Counted from the first letter of the stretch, positions 6,487-15,009 are shown. The stretch is 22,377 nt of DNA from DATDOO01 sp035293245 (GCA_035293245.1 DATDOO010000236.1:1-22377), one strand, 5' to 3'. Notes: a model not told the origin generated them from the sequence alone. Numbers and translations: made by a program.

Positions 6487-8793
6487 ATGGCCATGAGCAT
6501 TCCCAAGCCTGAAAGCGCCCCCGCGTTGCGGGAAGTCACCCTCGTGGCATCCCCCTCCCGCCGCACCCATGCCCTGCGCGTCATGAGCGACGGCGTGGCC
6601 GTCGGGGTGGATGAGGGCGGCCTCAGGACGGACGGCTCCCAGCGTCAGGCCCGACTGTTTCTCGCCGACGGCGGGGCGCTGTTCGTCGAGGCGCTGGATG
6701 GCGCGTCCCTCGCGCTGAACGGTTCCGGCGTCTCCGCGCCGGTCAAGCTGAACGACGGCGACTGGCTGCTGTTCGGCAGCCATCCTTTCCAGGCGCGCGT
6801 TCTCGGCCAGGAGTCCGTGGCGGCGGAGGCGCCCGCTCCGGCTCAGGGAGCCGCGCCGGCGCGGGACGGTGCGTTCCTGATCGGCCGCCTGCCCCAGTGC
6901 GACGTGGTCATTCCGTCTCCCCTGGTGTCGAAGCAGCACGCCCGCCTCACCCGATTGCCGGACGGCTGGGTGCTGGAGGATTGCCAGAGCACCAACGGCA
7001 CTTTTCTCAACGGCCGGCGCATCGCGGGCAAGGCGCAGGCGCTGCCGGGCGATCGGCTCAGCTTCGCCGCCTTCGAGTTCGTGTTCACCGGCGAGCGCCT
7101 GGAAGCCGCCACGCCGGGCGGCCGGGTGCGCATCGAGGCGCGGCATGTCACCAAGGAAGTCAAGGACACGGGCACCGGCCAGCCGCGCCGCCTGCTGGAC
7201 GACATCAACCTGGTCGTCGAGCCGGGCGAGTTCGTGGTCTTGTTCGGCACCTCGGGTTCCGGCAAGTCCACCCTGCTCGACACCCTCAACGGCCGCCGGC
7301 CCGCCACCGGCGGCTCGGTGCTGTACAACGACACGGACTTGTACCTGGCGTTCGATTCGTTCCGCTCCGCCATCGGCTACGTGCCGCAACAGGACATCGT
7401 GCACCGCAAGATCACCGTGGAGCGCGCACTGAAATACACAGGACTCCTGCGCCTGCCGCCGGATACGTCGAGCCAGGAAATGGACTGCCACGTCGGCCGG
7501 GTTCTGGAAAAGGTGGGGCTGGCGGAGAAAGCCGCGCTGGCCATCGACACCCCGGCGCCCCTGAGCGGCGGGCAGCTCAAGCGGGTCAGCCTGGCGGTGG
7601 AACTGGTGGCCAATCCCAACGTGCTGTTTCTCGACGAGGTCACCAGCGGGCTGGACGCCGGCACCGACAAGCGCATGATGCAGTTGTTCGCCAATCTGGC
7701 GAAGGACGGCAAGACCGTGGTCTGCGTCACCCACACCCTGGAGAACATCGACGCCTGCCACCTGGTGGTCCTGCTGCACCAGGGCAAGCTGGTGTTCTAC
7801 GGTCCGCCGCAGGCCGTGTGCGGCTATTTCGGCATCGGCCGCCTGTCGGAAGTCTACGAGTTGCTGGAAAGCCGCCCGGCGGCGGAGTGGGCGGACAAAT
7901 TCCGCGTCTCCAGTTTCCACGAAACCTACATCGCCCGGCGCATGCACACGCCCATTACCCAGCCGGTGGCGCGCCAGGCGGCCGCGCCGGACGCGCCGCC
8001 GGCCTCGCGCTGGTTCGACGTGCGGCAGGCGGTGACGCTGATGCGCCGCTACCTGGACCTGATGGCGGCCGACCGCCGCAACCTGCTGATCCTGATTTTG
8101 CAGGCGCCGCTCATCGCCCTGGTCATCGGCCTGGTGTTCGACATCGAACAGGAATTGCCGCTGCGCGTCGCCAAGGAGAGCCAGATTTCCTTCATCCTGG
8201 TGCTGTCGGCCATCTGGTTCGGCTGCCTCAATTCCGCCCGCGAACTGGTCAAGGAATTGCCGGTCTATCTGCGCGAACGCTCGGTCAACCTCGGGCTGGC
8301 GCCGTACCTGGTCAGCAAGCTGATTCCCCTGGCCGCGCTGTGTCTCCTGCAATGCGCCCTGCTGCTCGGCGTGGTTTCGGCCATGATCGCCATCCCCGGC
8401 GACTTCCTCGCCCGCTTCGCCGTGCTGTTCGGCTCCGGTATGGCCGCCACGGCGATGGGGCTGGCGGTAAGCGCTTTCGTCAACTCCAACGACAAGGCCG
8501 TGGCCACGGTGCCGATATTGCTGATTCCCCAGGTCATCCTCTCCGGAGCGGTGGTCAAGCTCAAGGGCGGCGGGTTGTGGTTCGCCAAGGGCAGCATGAT
8601 TTCCTACTGGGCTTTCGATGCGATGAAAGCGTCCTTGAGCCAGGAAGTGCGCAGCGCTAAGGACTTTCTGGGCAATTCCCTCTTGCCGCTGGACGGTTCC
8701 GTGGCAAACGATCTGGGCATCATCGTGGCGATGGGATGCGTCTTCCTGGCCGCCGCTGTGCTGGGTTTGAAAATGAAAGACAGGGTTCGCTGA
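6487..8793 (+). CDS. FHA-domain ABC transporter, ATPase-permease fusion (ABCG/White-like half transporter)
   Basis: The 768-aa protein joins phosphothreonine recognition to transport. Residues about 10-100 look like a degenerate FHA domain. About 125-200 is a canonical FHA (IGRLPQCDVVI, SKQHARL, STNGTFLNG). The ATPase spans about 215-455: Walker A GTSGSGKST at 254-262, signature LSGGQ at 359, Walker B VLFLDE at 379-384. An ABC-2 type permease with about six membrane segments fills 530-768. This order (ATPase first) is that of ABCG exporters, which work as dimers. The FHA predicts control by the Ser/Thr kinase encoded one base downstream. ATG 6487 and 6493 are both possible starts and neither has a clear ribosome site. 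The substrate cannot be inferred. Confidence 0.92.
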   Translation: MAMSIPKPESAPALREVTLVASPSRRTHALRVMSDGVAVGVDEGGLRTDGSQRQARLFLADGGALFVEALDGASLALNGSGVSAPVKLNDGDWLLFGSHPFQARVLGQESVAAEAPAPAQGAAPARDGAFLIGRLPQCDVVIPSPLVSKQHARLTRLPDGWVLEDCQSTNGTFLNGRRIAGKAQALPGDRLSFAAFEFVFTGERLEAATPGGRVRIEARHVTKEVKDTGTGQPRRLLDDINLVVEPGEFVVLFGTSGSGKSTLLDTLNGRRPATGGSVLYNDTDLYLAFDSFRSAIGYVPQQDIVHRKITVERALKYTGLLRLPPDTSSQEMDCHVGRVLEKVGLAEKAALAIDTPAPLSGGQLKRVSLAVELVANPNVLFLDEVTSGLDAGTDKRMMQLFANLAKDGKTVVCVTHTLENIDACHLVVLLHQGKLVFYGPPQAVCGYFGIGRLSEVYELLESRPAAEWADKFRVSSFHETYIARRMHTPITQPVARQAAAPDAPPASRWFDVRQAVTLMRRYLDLMAADRRNLLILILQAPLIALVIGLVFDIEQELPLRVAKESQISFILVLSAIWFGCLNSARELVKELPVYLRERSVNLGLAPYLVSKLIPLAALCLLQCALLLGVVSAMIAIPGDFLARFAVLFGSGMAATAMGLAVSAFVNSNDKAVATVPILLIPQVILSGAVVKLKGGGLWFAKGSMISYWAFDAMKASLSQEVRSAKDFLGNSLLPLDGSVANDLGIIVAMGCVFLAAAVLGLKMKDRVR

Positions 8794-8794
8794 C

Positions 8795-10402
8795 ATGAGC
8801 GCCGACGACACCGCCACCGTCCGTATCGAGATCAAGAATCGCCTCTGCCCCAAATGCGAGGCGCGGAGTCCGGAAAACGAGGTCATTGCCAATCAATACC
8901 GTTGCCTCAAGTGCGGTTACGAACTGGCGCACCTCGATCTGACCGCCACCGGCGGGGTTCGGGGCGTGTTCGGCTGGATGAAAGAGGCCGGGGAGATCAT
9001 CGCCGAGCGTTACCGCATCCGTACGGTGCTGGGACGGGGCGGTTTCGGCGCCACCTACCTGGTCGAGGACCAGCGCGTCAACGGTAAACGTTGGGCGCTG
9101 AAGGAAATCCCCGAATTGCTGTTCGACGAGTTCGAGGTTTCCCTGCTCAGCAACCTCGACCATCCGGCCATCCCCATCATCGTGGATCGCTTTACCCGCG
9201 ACGGCATGGTGTACCTGGTGCTCAAGTTCGGCGGCAACCGCACCCTGCAGTCCGAAAGCCGCCGCCAGCAGCGCATTCCGTACGCCAAGCTCAAGCCGTG
9301 GGCGTTGCAGTTGGGAGACGTGCTGCGCTATCTGCACAACCTGAACCCTCCCGTCATCCACCGCGACCTCAAGCCGGAAAACGTGCTGCTGGACGACGGC
9401 GACCGGGTCATGCTCATCGACTTCGGCATTGCCAAGGAATCCTCCTCCAGCATGACGCGCACCCTCGGCAGGGCCGCCTCCCACGGCTTCAGTCCGCCCG
9501 AGCAGGTGCTGGGCACCGGCACGGATCAGCGCTCGGACATCTATTCCTTCGCCGCCACGCTTTACTTTGCCCTGACCGGGCAGATTCCCGCCGCCGCCCA
9601 CGAACGGGTCGCGGGCAAGGCCCTGTCTTCTCCGGCGGAATTCGCTCCCGATTTGCCCGGTACGGTCAACGCCATCCTCATGAAGGCGCTCACCCTCAAC
9701 ATCAACGAGCGTCCGCAGCGCATCGAGGACGTGCTGGCCGTTCTGGAAGGCGGGCAGGCGGGGCCGGTTACCGGTGGAATCGATATGAGCGGCAAGACGG
9801 TCGCCATCGGCGATCTGTCCTTCGGGCCGGGGACGCTTACGGCGGGAATCGCGTCCCGTCCATTGGAAACCGCCCGGAGTCCTGCCGCCGCAGGGCAGGG
9901 GAGAAAACTGGCCTGGCTGGGCGGCAGCGTCGCCGCGTTGCTGCTGCTCGCCGGCGGCGTGTACTGGTGGAGCCAGCGCGAGCCGGAAACGCCGCCTGTA
10001 TCGACTTCTCCCGTTCCCGCAGCACAACCGGCTGCGGTGGCAGCGCCTTCTCCCCCCGCTGCGACTGCCGCGCCTGCGGCGCCCCAACCCCAGACGCCGC
10101 AGGCGCCCCCCGTGGCCACGGCGCCCCAACCCGCACCCCAGGGCGGTTCGGCACTGGAGATGCTCAACAACCGTCGCGCACCGGAGGCCGCCACTCCCGT
10201 CGATGAACATCCCGCTCCCCGGCGCGCCGAATCGTCGATCGAGACGTCCATTTCCAACCGTCCGGCCCGCTCCACGTCCAGCGCGCCGCCGCGGCGCGTC
10301 GCGCGCAGCGAGCCGCCCCCGGCCGCGCCTTCCCAGGATAATTCCGGGGGCGGTGGTTCGGGGTGGAACATCATTCCGGGGCAGACGCAGAAAATCCGCT
10401 AA
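8795..10402 (+). CDS. Membrane Ser/Thr protein kinase with N-terminal zinc ribbon
   Basis: This 535-aa Hanks-type kinase has every catalytic element: glycine loop GRGGFG (80-85), Lys103 in WALKEI, HRDLKPEN (189-196, catalytic Asp191), DFG (209-211), and an activation segment with a Ser/Thr run (SSSSMTRT, 216-223) that may be autophosphorylated. In front are two CxxC pairs (Cys18/21 and Cys37/40), a zinc-ribbon or redox module like that of four-cysteine bacterial kinases. One membrane segment lies at about 372-392. The last 140 residues are rich in Pro and Ala, probably spanning the periplasm. It starts one base after the transporter stop, so translation is probably coupled. Likely partners are the FHA proteins at 6487 and 13948 and the PP2C phosphatase at 13156. 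Confidence 0.94.
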   Translation: MSADDTATVRIEIKNRLCPKCEARSPENEVIANQYRCLKCGYELAHLDLTATGGVRGVFGWMKEAGEIIAERYRIRTVLGRGGFGATYLVEDQRVNGKRWALKEIPELLFDEFEVSLLSNLDHPAIPIIVDRFTRDGMVYLVLKFGGNRTLQSESRRQQRIPYAKLKPWALQLGDVLRYLHNLNPPVIHRDLKPENVLLDDGDRVMLIDFGIAKESSSSMTRTLGRAASHGFSPPEQVLGTGTDQRSDIYSFAATLYFALTGQIPAAAHERVAGKALSSPAEFAPDLPGTVNAILMKALTLNINERPQRIEDVLAVLEGGQAGPVTGGIDMSGKTVAIGDLSFGPGTLTAGIASRPLETARSPAAAGQGRKLAWLGGSVAALLLLAGGVYWWSQREPETPPVSTSPVPAAQPAAVAAPSPPAATAAPAAPQPQTPQAPPVATAPQPAPQGGSALEMLNNRRAPEAATPVDEHPAPRRAESSIETSISNRPARSTSSAPPRRVARSEPPPAAPSQDNSGGGGSGWNIIPGQTQKIR

Positions 10403-10540
10403 CACTTCACGGGGAGTTGCGGCTGCCGTATGCTTAATCCCGCGCGTGCCGTGGGTAAAATTAATAAACGCGTACCCTAATCGCCCGCTTCCCGTGGAAA
10501 GCGGGAAATTCCTTCCGGTTCCAAAGCAAGGAGGTAACCG

Positions 10541-11743
10541 ATGTTGCGGATAAGCGAACGATTTTCTGGAAACGCAGGCCTTTTAAGTTGGCGATGCGTG
10601 CGACGGGCACTGCTGGCATTGTCGTTGGGAGCGCTCGCCTTGCCCGCCGGGGCGGAAGGGTACGGCTACGCGGCCCCCGGCGGTTACGGCCTGAAAGTCT
10701 ACCAGGCCAGTTCCGCCCTCTACCCATACGTGCAACTCTACTTCCGCACGTTCGACCAGAATCAGCAGCCCCTGGTCAATCTGAACGAAATGAACATCGG
10801 CCTCATGGTCAAGGGACGCTCTTACGATCCCATGAAGCGCCAGTATTTCCTTCAAACCCTGCGCCAGCGGCAGGAGGCGGTACGCACCGTCTTCGTGCTG
10901 GACGCCAGCAAGTCCATGGCTGGTGCGCCGTTCGAGACGGCGCTGCGCGCGGCGGCACGCTACATCGACGGCAAGCGTCCGCAGGACGAAGTGGCCGTAC
11001 TGGCGATCCGCGACACCAAGGAAGGTTACGAACTGGTTTCCAATTTCGAGCGCGATGGCGCGGCTCTGGGCCGGCGCATCGCCGACATCCGCGTGGACGG
11101 TATGAAAACCCGTCTGTACGACTCCATCGGCGCGGCCATCCAGATGTGCGGCATGGCCGCGCAAGGCTCGGATGTGCAAGCGGGCGCGGAAAGTCACATT
11201 GCATCCTGTTCGGCGATCGTCTTCTCCGATGGCCGTGATGAGGGAAGCGCCGTCTCGCGCGAGGAACTGAACGGCCGCATCACCCAGATGGCCATTCCCA
11301 TCCCGGTGTATTCCCTGGCCTATTCAAGGACGTCGAAGGAATACTTCAAGAATCTGGAAGCCATTTCCAAGAACTCCTTCGGCGTGTATTACCAGATCGG
11401 CGAGGCGGTGAATCAAATGACCCAGGTGATCGAGCAGATCCAGAACATCCTGCTGAGCGATTACGTGGCGACTTTCCTGTCCTATGTGCCGGTGGACGGC
11501 GAGAAACACACCGTCAAGCTGGGCGTCGAATATCCTTCGGGCAGCGGCAAGTTCACTTACGATAGCGTGGCCTTCGAAGCGCTGCAGCCTCCGCCCATGC
11601 CGGGGATCCAGAACGCCGTACAGATGCTGCAACAGAAAGTGGTGCCGGTCGCCAGTCCGTATTTCGACGTTGCGCAGCCGGCTCCGGCAGGCGGGGCGAT
11701 GCCGGTTCCGCCTCTCGGCGCACCCATTCCGCAAGCCCAATGA
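10541..11743 (+). CDS. Secreted von Willebrand factor A domain protein
   Basis: The 400-aa protein begins with a signal peptide (basic RCVRR at 18-22, hydrophobic 23-36, cleavage near AGA-EG at 38). A VWA domain occupies about 114-300 with the metal-ion adhesion site intact: DASKS (121-125), Thr190 in KTRLYD and Asp230 in FSDGRDEG. Such domains bind protein partners through a divalent metal. The tail is rich in Pro and Ala. The ATG has a perfect AAGGAGGT ribosome site (10528-10535). It follows the kinase after 138 bases, a gap holding only a short CCCGCTT/AAGCGGG hairpin, and precedes the lipoprotein gene. A role in assembling or sensing an envelope complex under kinase control is inference. 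No family name beyond VWA is supported. Confidence 0.9.
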   Translation: MLRISERFSGNAGLLSWRCVRRALLALSLGALALPAGAEGYGYAAPGGYGLKVYQASSALYPYVQLYFRTFDQNQQPLVNLNEMNIGLMVKGRSYDPMKRQYFLQTLRQRQEAVRTVFVLDASKSMAGAPFETALRAAARYIDGKRPQDEVAVLAIRDTKEGYELVSNFERDGAALGRRIADIRVDGMKTRLYDSIGAAIQMCGMAAQGSDVQAGAESHIASCSAIVFSDGRDEGSAVSREELNGRITQMAIPIPVYSLAYSRTSKEYFKNLEAISKNSFGVYYQIGEAVNQMTQVIEQIQNILLSDYVATFLSYVPVDGEKHTVKLGVEYPSGSGKFTYDSVAFEALQPPPMPGIQNAVQMLQQKVVPVASPYFDVAQPAPAGGAMPVPPLGAPIPQAQ

Positions 11744-11777
11744 TCATCCCACACACCGACAACAGGGGAGAACAACG

Positions 11778-12404
11778 ATGAAATCCAAGTCAAGCAACGC
11801 CGTCGCCGTCGCGGTGGTCACCGTAACGCTGGCGACCGCCACCGGCTGCGCCACCACACAGGAAGGGCAACAGGCCCAAGGCGCGGCAATGGGCGCGGTC
11901 GCCGCCGGGCTCGCCACAGGGCTACTGACCGGCAACGTCGGCTACGGCCTCGCTGCCGCGGCGGGTGGCGCGCTGCTGGGGTGGGGTGCGGTCAAACTCT
12001 ACCAGTCCCAGACCCAGCAAGTGCGCACGGTGGAACAGGACCGGCAGCTTTACGGCCTCTCGCCTTCCGCCAACAGCATGCTGGTCAAGCTGAACAAAGC
12101 CGTCGCGTCCCCGGATCGCATCGCTCCGGGTCAAACGGTAACCGTTGCCAGCGACTATTCGCTGGCGCTTCCCGGATCCCAGGCGAACGCCGAGGTGTCC
12201 GAATCCTACACGCTGAAGAAAGACGGCAAGGTGCTGTTCACCTCGCCGCCGCAAAAAGCCCAGCATGCCTCCGGCGGTTATGCGGTGAATGCCTCGATTC
12301 CCATTCCCAAGGACGCGGAAGCCGGCACCTACGTCGTGGAGACCAAGGTCGAGGCGGGCACCAGTTATGACGTGAGCCAGGCGGTATTCGTCGTCGCCAA
12401 ATAA
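11778..12404 (+). CDS. Glycine-zipper lipoprotein with Ig-like C-terminal domain
   Basis: From ATG 11778 (GGGGAG upstream) the product is 208 aa. The signal sequence ends in a lipobox-like ATGC, making Cys24 the probable lipidated residue. Residues about 35-70 are an alternating Gly/Ala segment (GAAMGAVAAGLATGLLTG, then LLGWGAVKLYQ), a glycine-zipper membrane hairpin as in outer-membrane lipoproteins. About 110-208 has alternating hydrophobic residues and phrases like APGQTVTVASDY and AGTYVVETKVEAG, suggesting a beta-sandwich or bacterial Ig-like fold. It lies 34 bases after the VWA gene, and its stop codon abuts the ATG of the protease gene. I do not recognise a named family. Confidence 0.8.
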   Translation: MKSKSSNAVAVAVVTVTLATATGCATTQEGQQAQGAAMGAVAAGLATGLLTGNVGYGLAAAAGGALLGWGAVKLYQSQTQQVRTVEQDRQLYGLSPSANSMLVKLNKAVASPDRIAPGQTVTVASDYSLALPGSQANAEVSESYTLKKDGKVLFTSPPQKAQHASGGYAVNASIPIPKDAEAGTYVVETKVEAGTSYDVSQAVFVVAK

Positions 12405-13148
12405 ATGGCTGCATCCTTTTGGCTTAAGCGAGCGGAGTCAGTGCGCTCCGCTCCGCTTGGGGTTGCCATGCTTTTGTCTGTTTTCAGTCCGTCGGCGGCG
12501 GCGTTGTGCGGCGCGGAAGCCGCTTTGGCCAAGGTCAGCGCGGATAAAATGGAACAGGAGTGGCCGCTTCGTCCTTCGGCGGACCCGGTCAGTGCCTATT
12601 TGCAGCGGCTGGGTGCGCGCTTGGCGCCGCAGCAGGAGATTCTTTCCCCCGGCCGGTATTTAACCTGGGACTGGCCCACTGATTGGCGTTTTCGGGCGGT
12701 GCGCGATCTGGCTCCGAATGCGTTCTCCATTGGCGATGGGCGCACCTATGTCACCGACGGCGCCATTCTCGCCGCCGCGAGCGAAGCGGAAATCGCGGCC
12801 ATCCTCGCCCACGAAATGGGCCACCAGCTTGCGGGACATTTTTGCAGCAATTCCGACGGAGATGGAGGACGCAGCCGCGCGGTGGGGTCCATCCATCAGG
12901 TTATCGATCTGGACCGGGAAATGGAGGCGGATCGTATGGCGATGGACATTCTGCGCGCCGCCAATTTTCCGCCGGGCACCATGTTGGATGTGGTGCGAAA
13001 AATGAGCGCCAAAGATTCCGTCTCGCGGAGACAACGCCAGGAACGGGAACAGGAACTGCTCAACCAGCTTCGCGGAACGCCGATTCTGCCCGTCCCGCCT
13101 TCCAGCGAGGAATTTGCCGCTATACGGCAGACCTTACGTTCCCGCTGA
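12405..13148 (+). CDS. Secreted M48-family zinc metalloprotease
   Basis: The 247-aa protein has a signal peptide (KR at 8-9, hydrophobic 17-33, cleavage near SAAA) and a compact M48 peptidase domain. HEMGH (136-140) supplies two zinc ligands and the catalytic Glu137; EMEADR (172-177) supplies the third ligand, probably Glu174. This is the arrangement of periplasmic M48 proteases such as BepA and LoiP, which handle outer-membrane proteins. Unlike BepA it lacks TPR repeats. The ATG directly follows the TAA of the lipoprotein gene, so expression is probably coupled. ATG 12468 is an alternative start but would cut the signal peptide. It ends 7 bases from the convergent phosphatase gene. Confidence 0.9.
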   Translation: MAASFWLKRAESVRSAPLGVAMLLSVFSPSAAALCGAEAALAKVSADKMEQEWPLRPSADPVSAYLQRLGARLAPQQEILSPGRYLTWDWPTDWRFRAVRDLAPNAFSIGDGRTYVTDGAILAAASEAEIAAILAHEMGHQLAGHFCSNSDGDGGRSRAVGSIHQVIDLDREMEADRMAMDILRAANFPPGTMLDVVRKMSAKDSVSRRQRQEREQELLNQLRGTPILPVPPSSEEFAAIRQTLRSR

Positions 13149-13155
13149 CGAATGA

Positions 13156-13899
13156 TCAGGTTTCACTGACTGCCGCGATAATCAGGGAAATATTGTCCTT
13201 CCCGCCCCGTTCCTTGGCCAGTTCCACCAGAGCATGACAGGCGGCGTCGGGAGAAGAGCCCAAAATCGCCGCCTGCATTTCCACATCGCTGACCAGGTCG
13301 TGCAGGCCGTCGGAACAGAGCAGGAAACGGTCACCCGGTTGCACGTCGATGGGTTGGCCGGTCAGTTGTGCGACGGGTTCCACGTCGCTGCCCAAGGCGC
13401 GCGTGATGATGTTGCGGCTGGGGTGCCTGACGGCCTGCTCGGGCGTCATCAGCCCTGCTTTCACCATTTCGGCAACCAGGCTGTGATCCTCGGACAGTTG
13501 CGTCAAGACATCCTCGCGCAAGCGGTAGAGCCGGCTATCGCCGATATGGGCGAACCAGGCATCCTGCCCGCTGAGCAGCAAGGCCGTGGCGGTGCTGCCC
13601 ATGCCGAGCAGGGACGGGCTCTCGCCGGCCCGTTGCAGGATCACGCGGTTGGCGGCGACAAAAGCCCGGCCCAGGCAATCGCCGTAAGACGAGCCGCCTG
13701 ATTCGGCGCAGGTTTGCCGGATGACTTCAACCGCCAGTTGCGAGGCCACTTCACCGCCTTGATGCCCTCCCATGCCGTCGGCAACGATCAGCAGGGCGCT
13801 CTCGACATGCTTTTCCTCGTCCAATGGGACGAAGACCCCGACGTGATCTTCGTTGTTTTCGCGTACACAGCCCTTGTCGGTCAGAAAAGCGAACTTCAT
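13156..13899 (-). CDS. PP2C-type protein serine/threonine phosphatase
   Basis: From ATG 13899 the protein has 247 aa, the usual length of a stand-alone bacterial PP2C (PrpC/Stp type). All signature elements are present: Asp18 in ENNEDH, DGMGG (41-45), the GSTATALLL strand, HIGDSRLYRL, CSDGLHDLV and the final KDNISLI metal-binding Asp. It is cytoplasmic and Mn/Mg dependent, and should remove phosphate from Ser/Thr of kinase substrates. A GTG three codons upstream (13908) is possible. It lies 48 bases after the cyclase-FHA gene on the same strand, probably one operon, and faces the kinase operon tail to tail. Pairing with the kinase at 8795 is inferred from proximity. Confidence 0.94.
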   Translation of the reverse strand: MKFAFLTDKGCVRENNEDHVGVFVPLDEEKHVESALLIVADGMGGHQGGEVASQLAVEVIRQTCAESGGSSYGDCLGRAFVAANRVILQRAGESPSLLGMGSTATALLLSGQDAWFAHIGDSRLYRLREDVLTQLSEDHSLVAEMVKAGLMTPEQAVRHPSRNIITRALGSDVEPVAQLTGQPIDVQPGDRFLLCSDGLHDLVSDVEMQAAILGSSPDAACHALVELAKERGGKDNISLIIAAVSET

Positions 13900-13947
13900 C
13901 CGTATCACCGTCCGGTCGTCCCGTTGTCGAAAAAAGTAGAAGGTGCG

Positions 13948-14898
13948 TTAGCTGACCTGGAAACGCAGCAACAATTGTTCCACCTGGTCGGCGACGGCCC
14001 CGGTGAGCGGATGGCCGACGCTGATGAATCCAGCACCCTGCAAAATGGCCTCTTCGCGCCACAAGGACGTTACTCCGGCGTGGTTGCTGGCCTGGATGAA
14101 AGTGCCGTTGGTACTTTCATCGCACAAAATGAACTTGTCCCGCCGCAGCTCAATCTTTGCGTGCCGCCGGGAAACGCGGGAATCGTCGATGACGATAGTG
14201 CTCTCCGCATGCCGGCCGATGGTCGCGAGGGGGGTATCCGCATTCAGGACGACGACTTGGTTTCCATGCCATAAGGAAAGTTCGCAGGCACCTGTGCGCC
14301 GGGGTTGCAGCAAGCATGTTTCGGACGCTAACTCCCGTTTCCAGAGCAGTTCGTGAACGGTGATTTCTTCGGTCTTGCCCTTGACCGGGATGGTATTGAG
14401 ACAGCGGGTTTGGCCCTGCGATTCCCCGTTGAGCGCGAGCGCGGTATTTTCGCTGAGGAAAATCTGTCCCGGCCTGGCCAGCTTGATCAAGCGGGCGGCT
14501 ACATTCACGGTATCGCCGAATACGTCGCCCTCATCCTCGATGACACTGCCCAAGTTCAGGCCCGCTCGAAGTTGCAGCGTCAGTCCCGCCAGCCGCGACT
14601 GCGATTCCATGCTCTCCATCATGGCGCATGTCGCCTTGGCGCCCTGATCCGCGGAAGGAAAGACGGCCATGATTTCGTCGCCGATGGTCTTGACGACGCG
14701 TCCGCCATGAGTTTCCACGATATTGGCGGATACACTCAGAATCCCGGAAATGATGTTCAGTGCCTGTTCGTCGCCGAGTGACTCATAAAGCCGGGTACTG
14801 CCGGCCACATCGGCAAACAGCAGGCATTGTTCACTGCCCGAATCCGCAGTCGGGATGGCTGGGTTCAGGGTGGAATCCGGGGGCGAGGGGTCGGGCAT
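13948..14898 (-). CDS. Class III adenylate cyclase fused to an FHA domain
   Basis: In this 316-aa protein residues about 22-185 form a class III nucleotide cyclase and about 205-300 an FHA domain. Metal ligands Asp30 (LFADVAGST) and Asp74 (KTIGDE) are present. Lys70 and Asp125 (in DVFGDTVNVAAR) are the pair typical of adenine recognition, and Asn132 and Arg136 fit the transition-state residues. It should therefore be active and make cAMP. The FHA shows IGRHAESTIVIDDSRVSRRHAKI and STNGTFI, so a phosphothreonine ligand probably controls or places the enzyme. No membrane segment. The start ATG 14898 lacks a strong ribosome site. It precedes the PP2C gene in a likely two-gene operon. Confidence 0.92.
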   Translation of the reverse strand: MPDPSPPDSTLNPAIPTADSGSEQCLLFADVAGSTRLYESLGDEQALNIISGILSVSANIVETHGGRVVKTIGDEIMAVFPSADQGAKATCAMMESMESQSRLAGLTLQLRAGLNLGSVIEDEGDVFGDTVNVAARLIKLARPGQIFLSENTALALNGESQGQTRCLNTIPVKGKTEEITVHELLWKRELASETCLLQPRRTGACELSLWHGNQVVVLNADTPLATIGRHAESTIVIDDSRVSRRHAKIELRRDKFILCDESTNGTFIQASNHAGVTSLWREEAILQGAGFISVGHPLTGAVADQVEQLLLRFQVS

Positions 14899-14970
14899 GG
14901 GGTCGATTCAATCCAGGATAAGCGTAACAATCGCGCGAAAACCGCATTTCCCCCTTGGCGCAAAGGGTCG

Positions 14971-15009
14971 CGAAAAGGACCGGTCATGACGGCCGCGCCA
15001 TGACCGGTC
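14971..15009 (-). terminator. Terminator-like hairpin after the glycine-zipper lipoprotein gene
   Basis: GACCGGTCATG (14978-14988) and CATGACCGGTC (14999-15009) form a perfect 11-bp stem. On the minus strand it is followed by CTTTTCG, a short T-run. It lies 17 bases after the stop of the gene ending at 15026 and probably ends that transcript, separating it from the cyclase gene. Confidence 0.7.

Noticed and set aside
5449..8892. A 1147-residue open frame on the minus strand across haoA and the ABC transporter
   Set aside because: It is a long antisense frame caused by high GC content. The opposite and overlapping frames hold haoA and the FHA-ABC protein with full motif sets.
8720..10405. A 561-residue minus-strand frame opposite the kinase
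   Set aside because: No start signal and no domain; the kinase on the plus strand has every catalytic motif.
6487..14898. Type VI secretion regulatory locus
   Set aside because: Kinase, phosphatase and FHA proteins fit, but no sheath, baseplate, TssM/L/J, ClpV, Hcp or VgrG gene is visible in the window.
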